Assembly (NCBI GenBank): GCA_943737045.1
Contig: CALSFV010000090.1
Coordinates: 124,001 to 188,000 of the forward strand
Length of the DNA stretch: 64,000 bases
Direction: 5' to 3'
Source of the DNA: Parapristionchus giblindavisi
Taxonomy: Eukaryota > Nematoda > Chromadorea > Rhabditida > Diplogasteridae
Shown: one piece after another, positions 11,562 to 23,234 of the stretch
How the letters are laid out: each line of letters starts with the position of its first letter
Position numbering within the stretch: position 1 is the stretch's first letter
Position numbers and translations under genes: made by a program
Notes under the pieces: model-generated
What the model was told of the DNA's origin: nothing
Database searches by the model: none
Seen by the model: only the letters and a program-made list of their open reading frames with translations

Positions 11562-14500
11562 ATGACTGACTCCGCAAAATGGGACGAGATAAATATGGCA
11601 CACACGCCCATTCAGGTAAATTTAAATTCGTTCGTGATAGGACAGTGACGGGTTACTGTAGAATTTAAATAATCTTTTTGATGTGCAGGCAACACGTTGT
11701 GGTGATGGCGCCGATCAATCGGTCCTCACGGGCGCCCTGCAATGGGTCTTCCCTACCCAAGCACAGGTAAATAATGAATAGATAAAATAAATCAATAAAG
11801 CGATGCAGTAAATCAATAATTCAATTTTTTCTTCAGGGACTCTTCTCTAGTCTAGCCGAGGGCACGTTCGCCGCACGTCCTACTGTAGATTATGAGAAGA
11901 AGGTACGGTAGCTCATGAATGTGACCCGATTAGACTTACCGTAACCCTCTTCCAGATACTAGACTGGACGCCGGCCTCGTCCGCCAGCACAGAGTGGACA
12001 GTTTCCTCGACGCCAGAGTCTGCTCTGCCATCATGGGAAACACCCCCTCAGGGCATAGCTAGACCCCAACCACAAAAGGTTCATTTTTTAAAATCGATTT
12101 ATTGATTTTTTAATATTAATTTTTTAATCGAGTCTACCATTTTTTCCGCTTGAAATTGTCTCATGGACAAATCTGATTGGCTTTGCTAATGACTTTTTTG
12201 TGCTCTCACGTACTCTATTTCTATTTCTATTTCACTCTTTTCCGAGTAGACTTCATTGTAGAAATCTGCGTTCTTTCTTAGAATTGTGGTAAACAAGATT
12301 AAAACATTATTGATTTATCGATTTTTAGGTCGAATCTGTAGAAGTGGACGTAGTACAGTCGATGTCGCCTAGAACCAGAGAGGAATCACCGATCGATGTC
12401 ATCAATACATCAGCGTTCGCGCCTCCCGAGAAGAAAGAGGAAGGTACGGTAGATGGCGATTACGGTAGACTTGGGCAATTTCATGTTCATGTTGTAATTT
12501 GTCGTTATTTTCAAATAAATCGCATAATTATCAATATATTTTAGAAAGCAGTACTCTTCTCAGACCTCAACCAATGCGTCCTGAACCAGTCAACGGGCAT
12601 GAGTGAGTTCCACGTACCTCTTAAGAAATCTCGACCAGTCTCTCCCTCTCCCTTTTCGTCTCCCCCCTTCCGTCTCCCTCTGCCCTCTCACACAATTCCA
12701 GACAGAAAAACAACCCTTGCCCCTCTGCATATTTTCCCGTCTACGTTGTTGCACTATGAGAAGAAGAAAGAGCGAAAAAACGGACTTTGTGTTCGGAGAA
12801 GGGAAGAAGAAGAAGTCGAGACGGAATTCTGAGGACCTTAAAGCAATTTTATTTACGCTAAATCAAATCAAATTGTTTACGAAGCTCCTAAATATAGGGA
12901 ATGATGCAATTTAAGTGCCTCTAATCGTTCTATGAAGTAAGAAATAATCAGAACAAAATATTTTAAAAAAATAGTTTAAAATTACAAAAAAAATATTTGC
13001 AGCTCGTTGATAATGATGGATACCTCTCGGTCAATCGATACTACCGTACCCTCGGCTACCGTAATCCCGTCGCCGTTCACTTTTCCCGCCGAGACCATCC
13101 CTGGTCCGTCATCCTCTACAAACGAAGCCACACCACCCGCCGCTTCGGTATCCAAGGGATGCTACACACGACCACCCGGGCACGGGCCACCACCGTCGGT
13201 AAGTGGGAACCGGAAACAGGGAACGGAACCGGTACCGGGAAATGGGTAACTAACGTTTAACCATTTACAGACTCCAACTTCTGGCAATGTCAGCACCTAT
13301 GTATGCACGGTGTGCGGTTTCTCTTGTGCCTCCAAATTCCATTATAACTCCCATATGAACACTCACGGAGATCATCAGTGCACGATGTGTGACTATACCT
13401 CGAGGTAAACTGGTTAACCAATAACTGGTTAACCATTAACCATGTGCAATTTTAAATTTAACCAATTCCAGGACCGAAGGTCGCCTGAAAAAGCACATGC
13501 GCGAGTCGCACACAGTGGAGGAACAGCTGGCGGTAGGATTGGAGCTGAGTCCCCCCTCAGCGTCGGCTCCTCACACACCCGCTGTTAATGGAACAACTCC
13601 AACCAAGGAGGAGGTTGGAGATGAACCAATGGCGTCCATGGATATGCCACCGCGTGCGCCGTCACCGACCACACTCTCGGCTGCACTGCAGGGAATCATG
13701 AACGGCCAGAATGGTATTACCTCGTTGGACTATCTGAGAGCCATCACGGAGAAGCCACTGCTCACTGAAGGTAACTAATAGTTTAACTAGATAAACCACT
13801 AATAGTTCTTTGCTAGCTAAATGCGCTACTAGTTTTCTTAGTTATGAGGTTTTATTGATGTTCCAGGCAGCACCGGCGGTTTGTTACTGATGGGCAACCC
13901 CCTCAACGGACTTACTCCGAATTCGCTTATGGGATCTGCCAAACGGGAGGGCGAACGGAGAGGAAAGGTACGATACCAAGTTGCTTAATTAAGTGCTTAA
14001 GATCACTTAACTTAATACTTAGCAAGTCATTGTTAAGGCGAAGCAGTACAAGTGCAAGCAGTGTCCTCACATCTCGACATCGAAGGAGGAGCAATGGGAT
14101 CACGCCCGAGGACATATCCCATCCGATAAACAACTATCATGCACACAGTGTAACTTCGTCACCGAGTATAAACATCATCTGGTAAGTGCATATTCACTTC
14201 ACCTGATATAAAGGTTACTGTAGTTCAATTGGGTCAAATCTCATGATTACGGTAGTCCAACCGGGTCAATCTTTTCAGGAATACCACATGCGTAACCATC
14301 AAGGCATGAAGCCGTTCCAGTGCAAGAAGTGCTCGTACACTTGCGTGAATAAGAGCATGCTCAACTCGCACATGAAGAGTCACACTAATGTGAGTTTGGT
14401 CTTTGATCTTTGATCTTTTGATCTTTGATCTTTATTTAGATCTACCAGTTCCGTTGTGCGGACTGCGCGTATGCTACGAAGTACTGCCACTCTCTCAAAC

Positions 14501-16542
14501 TCCATCTGAAGAAGTACACTCATCGTCGAAAGATGGAAGGACTAGACCCCAGTGACCTCCAGTCGCTCTCCGCCGAATCTTCGCCACCTCAGGTACTGTA
14601 CATTGACCGTACCATTGATTACGGTAGTTTTCCACTTTAGGAGGTTTACGGTAGCCTATTCCAGTTGAGAAAAGACTCGACCGCATCGATATGCTCGTCG
14701 CTCTCGGGTCCGTTCACTCCGTTCGGATCGATAAAGAAGGAGGAGCCAACAACGCCGCTAGCTACGCCAAGTGAGTACTTTGATCTTTGATATTTGATCT
14801 ATATATTAATAAATGTTTAAATGAATAAAGTAGTCAGAGAAAAAACTACAGTTCACAGCCACATAGTGTTTTGATGGATCAATGAAACTTATTCCATTTG
14901 ACTGATTCGATAAAGCAAGAACGTTCCAATTTTTGAGTACGACTAAATGAGTAGTTACCGAAAAAATAATATACCACGAAAATGGTTGTATGCTGGCACT
15001 TAAAAATCATGGAAATAAATATTTCGTCCGATATCGATCGATAAAAAATCAAATAATTCCAGTGCCATCTTTCCCACTGACGTTGAATACGATCGCGACC
15101 TCGCAGAGTCTCAACTACGCTACACAAATGCTCATGAGACAGCATCAGGTACAGTAGATTGATCTTTGATCTTTGATCTTAGATCTCTTCAACCAATCAA
15201 TAATTGTAGCTTGAACAGATGATGGGCATGTCGATGCAGCCGGAGATCAAGTGTACCATGTGTCCGTTCGCGTGCAGGTACGCTCAGACTTTAGTAGCAC
15301 CTTGTTAAACGAAAAAGTGAGCAGAGCCTAATTTTAATCTGCTTTCAGAAACAACGAGGAGATGGTACGTCACAATGTCAACCACTTCCTGCAGAGCAGT
15401 GGCCTCTACGGTCTCGGCGTGCAAGCCAGTCTGAGTATTGCTGTAAGTAGGCGTGAAAGTGAAAGTGAAAGTGGGCGGAGCCTAATTATGACTCTTTAAA
15501 GGATCGTTCAACCGAAGACGATGATACGACGGGATCACCACCGGGTGATGATGCTGTTTCTCATTCTAATGGATCGACCGGATCGCCTATTGGAAGTGGA
15601 CGAGGAAGTGGTGATGAAGCCGAAGGAAGCGGACACACTAGGTACGGTAGTTCAATCGGGTCAGATTACGGTAGTTATATTTCCATCAAATTACGGTAAT
15701 TCTATTGGGTCAGACTACTTCTATTTCAATCGTGTCCGATTGGGTTAGATTAGTTCAATGAGTCAGATTACTGTAGTTCAATGGTTCAAATTGATGATTG
15801 CAGAAGAAAGAGCAAGCCATCGCGCATCGATGAGATCGGACAGCGACTGAGAGACAAGGCATCGCCAGATACGATCGAAGAACAGGAGAAGGACAAGGTA
15901 CGGAGATATGGGTTACTGTAGTTCAAGCGGGTCATTACAGATTACGGTAATTCAATCATAACTAATTACTGTAGTTTAATAAAATCAGAATATTGATTTA
16001 TTTGATTCAGGCTATGGAGACGGATGAGCCAGCAGCAGCTACGGCGACCATTCTCTCGACGGACACACTAGTGATTCCGACAGCTATGGACGAGACTCCG
16101 CCCACTCCAGTGGAGACCACGCCCACTCCCGCTATGTCCTTCGGCACGTCCCTGCAGCAGTATCTCAATCTGAATCAGCTCATGCAGCAACAACAGCAAC
16201 AACAGCCACAGTCGCAACTCTTCAGGTTAGTTTATACTTGATCTTTGATGTTCGACCTTACACACATACACCAAAACGCTCCATTTTCCAAATATGTTTA
16301 GTTAGTCTGTCGTTCCTTGGCCTTCTTTTTGCATCATCTCGAAATCAATAAATTATCGATTGATTACTTTCAGATTCGAGTGTCAACACTGTCATCTTGG
16401 CTTCCAAGATGAGACTCTCCATCAGATTCACATGGGCTATCACGGATACGACAACGCCTTCAACTGTAGTCGTTGCGGAGTCCAGACTGGCTCGTCGCTC
16501 TCCTTCAACATACATCTTCTGCAACAACCCCATCCGTCTTAA
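11562..16542 (+). CDS. hbl-1: Hunchback-like C2H2 zinc-finger transcription factor
   Basis: Twenty-one exons join in frame to 880 codons plus TAA: 11562-11615, 11689-11766, 11837-11902, 11956-12078, 12329-12443, 12545-12602, 13003-13198, 13271-13404, 13472-13770, 13867-13967, 14023-14181, 14279-14389, 14440-14592, 14641-14770, 15063-15148, 15210-15277, 15349-15442, 15502-15641, 15804-15897, 16011-16225, 16374-16542. Nine C2H2-type fingers are visible: two N-terminal (residues ~240-290, with SHMNTHGDH), four central (~417-527, with CKKCSY and NKSMLNSH), one isolated (~634-657) and two C-terminal (~826-878). The N-pair, middle-four and C-pair layout and the NKSMLNSH signature are diagnostic of Hunchback. 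In C. elegans HBL-1 is a nuclear regulator of developmental timing and a target of let-7 family and lin-4 microRNAs. Linkers are Pro/Ser/Thr-rich, with a poly-Gln run near residue 815. The ATG directly follows an AG (ACTAG|ATG), so trans-splicing or an upstream 5'UTR exon is possible. Confidence 0.95.
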
Positions 16543-16916
16543 ACTCTGTCCATTTATACCGTAATTATCTTAGACTCTGCCCACATGTATCGATTTTTTT
16601 ATAGAATTTGTCTCAATGACCGTTTAAGATGGGCTTTCGCTTCGTCCTGTGGATGGGCCAATTCGCTTAAGTGCGCCGTGCAAAACTCGAGAAAAGAAGA
16701 CTTACGATGTTTAACGACTTATGCTATTTAGCGGCGGCGTGAATTGAAATATTTTCCTGTTCCGAGTGATGGAACAGTGTGTCTCTAAGTCTGCTTTTTT
16801 CGAGTTTCGCACATCGCACATTATGTAACGAATTTCGTTTTTCTTAGTAGTTACTGTAGAATTGTACTGTAATTATAATCATTTTTTTGTTTATTTTAAT
16901 CATTTTTGTTTCCGAT

Positions 16917-16923
16917 TACCTCA
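16917..16923 (+). promoter_or_regulatory. let-7 family seed match (7mer-A1)
   Basis: TACCTCA pairs with positions 2-7 of let-7-family microRNAs (seed GAGGUAG) and has A opposite position 1. It lies 375 bases after the hbl-1 stop. Further six-base TACCTC matches occur at 17577 and 17881. Confidence 0.5.
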
Positions 16924-17201
16924 GTCTTGTTTTCTGTTCGATTCATTCCTTCCATGTACCAGACCTCAGTCCCCACTTTTTTCTTATTTGGTAACACCCT
17001 TCTAATGTCTCAAGTAATCAATAATTCATGTTATAACTATCGTACTCAGTTATATAGACCCCAAGCGTGTTGTCTGCCCATGTCTAATTTAATCAATCAA
17101 TCAATCAATAATATGTTGTTCGTCGTTCCTCATTTCACCATTTCACTTACGGTTTGCCTTCCACACTCACCTCAATCCTATTCGCTCTCAGCCATTAAAC
17201 C

Positions 17202-17208
17202 CTCAGGG
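17202..17208 (+). promoter_or_regulatory. lin-4/miR-125 seed match (7mer-m8)
   Basis: CTCAGGG is the exact complement of positions 2-8 of lin-4/miR-125. lin-4 regulation of hbl-1 is known in C. elegans, so a match in this location is meaningful. Confidence 0.55.
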
Positions 17209-17852
17209 CATGTATGTCATCGTAGCTACCGTATCTCTCCATTCGCACACACACCATATATCGTTTAGTATTCGTCGCCGTTGTCTACCGCACACACTAC
17301 AAAATACACTACACACCTCAGACATATTGTCAACTTACACAACCACTTATTTGACCTCTTATTGATGTTTTACTTGTAACCTTTTTTCTCTTGATTCAAT
17401 CAATCAATATATTCAACCTTCTCAATCTCTCTACTCATATTCCTTATTGCTCCATAGCCACTATCTAACTCATGATAAGTATCGATTAGTCTAATAATCA
17501 TATGTAACTACCGTATTCGACATCTTATCGATTGATTCAACATTCATGTACTGTATTCGATATTCATCATTAATATACCTCTTACTCGCTCTTAGTCGCC
17601 TACGTTGTATATAAAACACGTCCAAATATTGATTGACATTCACCGTAACCTACCGTATCCTTACTGTACCGTAAACGTTACCGTATATCCATAACTACCG
17701 TATCCATTATTAATTTGTTCTATGAACTTGTACTCGCACCTTTCGGCTCAAATAATTGTCGACTGTTCTCTTATGTTTACTCATCGCTTTCTAGTTTTGT
17801 TCGTAGGCTCCGCCCCTTTATCGATTGATTTGTCAACTATACAACCGTTCCT

Positions 17853-17859
17853 TACCTCA
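17853..17859 (+). promoter_or_regulatory. Second let-7 family seed match (7mer-A1)
   Basis: TACCTCA in the context CTTACCTCATT, about 1.3 kb after the hbl-1 stop. Same pairing logic as the first site. Confidence 0.45.
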
Positions 17860-18801
17860 TTCACACAAATACAGAATGGTATACCTCTATCCTCAATCTT
17901 GCTATATCCTCTAATCTTAACTCGACAAGGTCTCTTACTATTATCCATCACTGATGAAATAAGCCACGCCCCTTTTTTAGCTACGCCCCTTTTCATACTT
18001 TTCCCCCAATAAGCACACCATAATTCATTCCCATTAACTCTGTCTCTCACCTCTCAGTATGCTCTCTCTCCTATCTCAACAGATTCGATACGTACGATAA
18101 AGTAATCATCTTGAAAAAATTGTTTGTGGTGTACTTGGGAAATGACAGAAAGGGATTACTGTTGTTTACACCAGGAAGAAAACGATGTAACATATGCAGA
18201 GCAGTGTGAAGACGAGGATGGACAAGAGAAAGTGGAGAATATTGATCGGTGAATTTATTGACTGATGAGTGATGATGGGCGGAAGATGAGAGGGGATATA
18301 GGGAGAGGGATAGAGTGGATGGTGGTAGAATCTGAAATGAAGACCTATATAAAAGTTCAATTTAAAAAAGACACTTGCTCGAAATCACTGGACATCAGAT
18401 ATTTGACAAAAAAATGAACAGAGAAAATTCCTATAATAAGCTGACAGTATCAAACATTTTTGGGGGAAAAAACTTTACGTAATTCAATGACTGGATACCT
18501 ATCATTTTCAAAAAAATTTATCTAGTAAAATCGTTTTATAAAAAATATCTATAAATTATCCAAAACGAACCTTCTCGGACTATGTCCTAATGTAGACTTT
18601 GATATCCTCGAATAAGTGGGAGTGAGAGTAGATCCTTTCGATCGAGGAAGAGATGGTGATGGTAGAGGGGTTACTATCTCAAATATCGATTTATTGATTT
18701 ATCGATTTATCGATTTTGATACCAAAATTTTAGAACTTTGGATAATAAAAGGTAATAATGCGTTTACGAATAAGACAGTACGTAAAAAGAAAAATAAATA
18801 A

Positions 18802-19974
18802 ATAATTCCTTCAATCAAACACAACGGGCACGGGATGTATCTGTTCTTTTGGTTCTTGTGATATATCACAAAATTGAAAGGATTGATGATGTGTAGGTTT
18901 ACAAGTCTACTACTATTCTGATGGAAAGATAAAATTTCTTAAGATGACATAAGAAAATTACATACTTTTATGGATAATGGTGGTGGTTTAGGAGGGAATG
19001 ACTGCATTTTTGAAGGAATAGGGAGGAAGATGAGATGAGGAGGGAGAGGGAGAGGGACAAGGCGAGGGAGAAGGAGAAGGAGAGAGAAAATTTTTCTTCC
19101 AGAGTAATCAAACGAGATTTGGAGTGCTCAATTGAGTCGGATCATCTCTCTTTCCTTGAGAGTCCTAGTCATAGAGAGTGACTAGTAAATCTGAAGTGAT
19201 CCCCATTTTGCGGCCCCTTTTAAATAATTAATAGTGGTTGAGAAATATATTTGCACTGATGCTGAAGAAAATCAATAATAACTGATTATGAGAAAATGAC
19301 AGAAGAATCAATGAAGAAAGAAAAATATGAAAAAAAAGAAAAAAAAACTTTAATCAAAGTTTAATGATACTCGATATTCAGTAGTGATACAACTAGACAT
19401 TTTTTTCTTAACTGAGTATTTTCTAAATATTTTTAAAGATAAAAACAAATTGAAATAACAGTTTACAGCTTGCCCTGAAACATCTACAATTTGAGATTTG
19501 TTCAGTTCGCGATAGCATTGTATGTGTGCTACAGTAGACGCGGGGCATAATACACAAAGGTAAGAATCGTTCTGCGCGTAATTTTACATTCTTTGTAATT
19601 TTGTTCTTCAACAAAAAACTTAATTTTTACTCTGTCTTTGAAGCTGTTCAGTCTCGCCTGAGAGAGCTACATGTCCGGTCTAACAATACTGAAAATCTAT
19701 ACGTGATTTTAGCTTCGTAACATAATTTGCATTTCCAGCTCTTGTTCATTTGCGCTGTTATGTCAATATTTTTCTTGTCATCTATGGTATTTCGGAAGCT
19801 GCGAGGTCCGAACTAGAAATAAGCGATGATCGGAAGCTCTGTAATTATAATTTATTTTCATCGTTACACTGTTGTTTTACATATGAGACGTACTCGTCAT
19901 TTTCGTCATTTCGATCATTTTTATCAAATATCTTGATTTATAATAACCTGATTAAGTGACTGGTTCTTGAGGGT
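18802..19974. other. Intergenic spacer between hbl-1 and the NAA50-like gene
   Basis: AT-rich sequence without a supportable gene. It contains one degenerate purine tract (19042-19090, GGGAGA/GGAGAA units), resembling the upstream arrays. The promoter and any 5'UTR of the next gene should lie in its last few hundred bases; I see no clear TATA box. Confidence 0.5.
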
Positions 19975-22733
19975 ATGGCCCCGGCGGGAGACAACGCACT
20001 GAACGCGGGTATTGACAAGCTCCAGATCAACGGAGGTGACTCGAACGGCAAGACCATCATTGGAAGGTGTGATATGCAGTTGGGAGAAGTCACTCATCAC
20101 AATGTTCTCGTATGTTAGCAATATTTGTTTTATACTTATTTAGATATACAGTTATCTTTCTCTCATTACAATATGGTTAATTGTTTACGAGAAAGTGCGT
20201 AATTTCTGATGGTCTAATTATTATACAGCTCACTCTGCATCGAAGAAATTGACGATACAGAAAACCACTTTGCATATTTTGAATTCTTGATGAAAAGAAT
20301 AAGTAATTTGCACTCGCCTTCGCTCCGTTGGTCGCCGATCTAGCGTCGGGTGAAAGCTTTGGACTTATTTCTATATTTTGTTGCGCACATTGTCAGATAA
20401 CATGCCGTTGTGAAAGAGTATGTTACCCCTAATGAAGATCCTCTTACAGCAATTGAAGAAGCTCAATCAGTGCGTCTTCCCAGTCAGTTACAATGACAAG
20501 TTCTACAAGGAGGTTTGTCATTTGTCATTTTAACCTATTCCATCGTTTTGTCATCAGTTGATTGGTTATTCTCCTTAAAGAAGTAAAACTCGTGTTCAGT
20601 TTCATTTACCATTTGTTTCGTCGCAAATACATTTGTGATTTGATTTGCCATGATGAATTTTGATTATCTTGATTTGTCATTTGATTGACCTAGTAATCTA
20701 TGACCATTTAGGTTGTCACTGCCGGAGATCTCGCCCGTCTGCTCTACTTCAATGACATTGTCGTCGGTGCTGTGTGCTGCAGGTTATTTGTCTATTTATT
20801 TATGTAACTATCCATCAAACATAAGGGACAGTACTGAATGGCATTGCATAGGCTAATATTTATTTTAATCTCGTTAATTTCATACATTTTCGGTCCCCTC
20901 GCCATTGTTTTAAATATAGTCGGTTGATTTAGAAAATTCGGGTTTTTAGCTTAAAAATCGTTATTTTTAGCTTTGTTTCGCATCAAGTGACCTGAAAATG
21001 AGCCATATATAGTAGGTCAATGATCGCATTGCGAGGAAATGAAAATGTACGGTTAATTTGCTTTTTTTGTCATATATCACTGCTGACCTCATCTTCATTG
21101 TACTAAACTCCATGTTATGGCGATTTATAATAATATTAATAATGTTATTTTGCTAGATATGACACGTACGAGGGACAGAAGGCACTCTACATAATGACTC
21201 TCGGAACACTCGCGCCCTACCGAAGGTTGGTCATACTTGACTGTCGATTTATTTCAGTCTTACAGTTGAAAGATGAAACCGCCTTGTTTTGTCTTCTTAA
21301 GTAATGAGGCACTTGACATACTATTTTGAATAATTCTTGATTTATTATTATTATTATTATTATCGTTTGATCTTTTTTGTTCAGTTACATTATTCCGTTT
21401 ATGTTAAAAAATATTTGAGATTGGGCGTAGGGAAGTTGTTGCTGCAGCACGTGTTTGATCTGTGTGAGAAGGATCACAGCATCTGCAAAGTCTTCCTACA
21501 TGTTCAGGTATGCTCTGATGGAGTATTATTATAGACCAAAACCATCCATTTGGTATCAGTACTTGGCATAAAGTAAAAATTTTACGGATCTGTAAAAAAG
21601 TGAAACTTACGGTTTCGAAATCCGTAAAATTCCTTAAAATCAGTAAAATCCGTAGACGTAAAATCTCAGCCCTGTTCGGTATCTTTTTATAGTGCAAGAT
21701 GTTTTATTGATCATTTTTAGATATGCACATTTTTAATAAATACTTTAAACTTGATCGAATATTTATGTATTCATAAGTGAAATTGCAGATATCAAATGAG
21801 ACTGCCCTACAATTCTATCAGAAACACGGATTCGAGTCGATGGTACATTTTATTTTTTAATTATAATAATTATTTTAATAATAATAATTATCCTTTAACG
21901 ATTTTGTGGATGCGTGTTGGTTTGTTGAACTAGTCATTCGGTACTCTTTAAGGGGGCGTAATTTTCCTTTACCTACGTTATGTGTGGCTGACTTGAGATG
22001 ATATTTCGCTGACAAGAATCTTCGCTTTACTCTGTTTCCATAGTTGCACCTACGTTTAGTTTAATCTTCTTTTGTCTTTTTTCCCTTTTCGCTCTGGTCT
22101 CCCTTGGCACTAGACTGTGGTGGATTTTCGAGGCAAACAAAGAATTAGGGAGCTAAACTAGAGATTGGGGACTTGCAAGTCATACGTGGGCGGGCATTGC
22201 CGCCGGAAATGAAAATCGGGGGGGGGGGGGTCGAAATGGAGCATTTTTACGTCATTTTTGATTAATTTTTTTTGGAAAATCGGGGTGTCGGGTGCCAAAA
22301 ATCGGGGGTGTATTACCGTTAGCGGCAGTGGTGCCCACGTATGTTGCAAGTTATCTGGAATACATGTGTTTAATATTTATTCAAACTCTGGTTATTGTGA
22401 ATTTAATTGGATAGATAATATTCGATGATTAACTCTGGGACTGATCAGTTTGATAGGTAATCAGTCCGTTCTTGTAGTTGAGTTGAAACTGTGAGTCAAC
22501 GGGTGGAGTTTGATCGATTGATGGTCACTTTGTTGTTTCTATTACATCATTATTATCCTATTAACCGACACCAAACCCACTGAGTACAGTTAACAGATTA
22601 TTATTATTATTATTGTTATTATTGTTATTATTATTACATATGATAAATGCAGGGTGTGGCTGAGCACTACTACAAGCGAATCGAGCCCGACAACGCCTAC
22701 ATCCTCGTGAAGTCGATTGAGAGAAAGCAATAA
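19975..22733 (+). CDS. naa-50: N-alpha-acetyltransferase 50 (NAA50/San) ortholog
   Basis: Seven exons give 186 residues: 19975-20109, 20450-20512, 20712-20782, 21157-21225, 21420-21507, 21789-21842, 22653-22733. From residue 34 the product follows NAA50 closely: LGEVTHHN, NQCVFPVSYNDKFYKE, LARLLYFNDIVVGAVCCR, ALYIMTLGTLAPYRR, then LGVGKLL, which with the preceding RR forms the acetyl-CoA-binding R-x-x-G-x-G/A loop. FLHVQISNETALQFYQKHGF and YYKRIEP complete the GNAT fold. NAA50 is the NatE catalytic subunit; it acetylates N-terminal methionines, associates with the NatA complex and is needed for sister-chromatid cohesion in flies and human cells. Odd point: about 33 extra N-terminal residues, Gly/Asn/Asp-rich, precede the conserved start; an internal Met at residue 34 could be an alternative start. 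The acceptor of exon 5 is TTTGAG, not a C-AG. Confidence 0.95.
20881..21050. mobile_element. MITE copy, family R1 (CATACATTTTCGG termini), in naa-50 intron 3
   Basis: Begins CATACATTTTCGG and ends GAAAATGTACGG, with an internal ATAGT-GGTCA and a GCATTGCGAGG motif near the right end. Related copies are at 36070-36855, 37373-37564, 37691-37858, 46320-46447, 49998-50215 and 59161-59348. The matching inverted ends and small size fit a non-autonomous DNA transposon. Confidence 0.65.
22181..22343. mobile_element. MITE (CATACGTGGGC termini) with perfect 8-bp TSD, in naa-50 intron 6
   Basis: Inverted ends CATACGTGGGC / GCCCACGTATG enclose 163 bases containing a poly-G run. It is flanked by the perfect direct repeat TTGCAAGT at 22173-22180 and 22344-22351. 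An 8-bp duplication fits hAT or a similar superfamily. A second complete copy is at 52764-52928 and a diverged fragment at about 32930-33010. Confidence 0.85.
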
Positions 22734-22985
22734 CTATCGATTACCGGTCGATTATTGATTTTTTCATAGTATCCTTTGCTGAATCAATTCCACCATGGTA
22801 TCTCTGACTCTCTATACTTTCCATCCGGATCTTATTATTGCTATTTGTACCGTTCGATCGATAATGCCACCCGATGTTATTGATTGCTTGTTATTCCCGG
22901 AATATATTGATTTCGGATTGATTGTTGCCTTTCTCTCACTTTATTTTCGTCGCTGATGCTCCTTGATAGTATATATTTTTTTCTT

Positions 22986-22991
22986 AATAAA
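22986..22991 (+). terminator. Poly(A) signal of naa-50
   Basis: AATAAATAAATAAA about 250 bases past the stop codon, the first such cluster downstream. Confidence 0.5.
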
Positions 22992-23234
22992 TAAATAAAC
23001 CAATAATTTAGCCGTATTTTCGTTCGATTTATCCAAGTTCACTCTATCATTGTATTGTGATAAAGTATAGCTGTCGATTAAGTTATCGATTAGTATCGAT
23101 TGGTTCCATTGCCATAATCATATCGCGCAATGCATACAGAAGTCACGGGGGAGAATACTTATTGGCTGGTCATTGTTTTCGATTGATTGATCAATTGTAG
23201 TCATGAGTTATCGATTGATTATTGATTAGAGTAG

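Larger units (their letters stand above)
16543..18801 (+). promoter_or_regulatory. hbl-1: Putative long 3'UTR of hbl-1 with microRNA seed matches
   Basis: There is no coding signal between the hbl-1 stop and the first clear overlapping AATAAA cluster at about 18791-18801. The first 1.5 kb carries seed matches for both heterochronic microRNAs (listed separately) and is pyrimidine-rich on the + strand. The true 3' end cannot be fixed from sequence; the UTR could stop anywhere after about 17.9 kb. The C. elegans hbl-1 3'UTR is also long and densely targeted. Confidence 0.5.
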
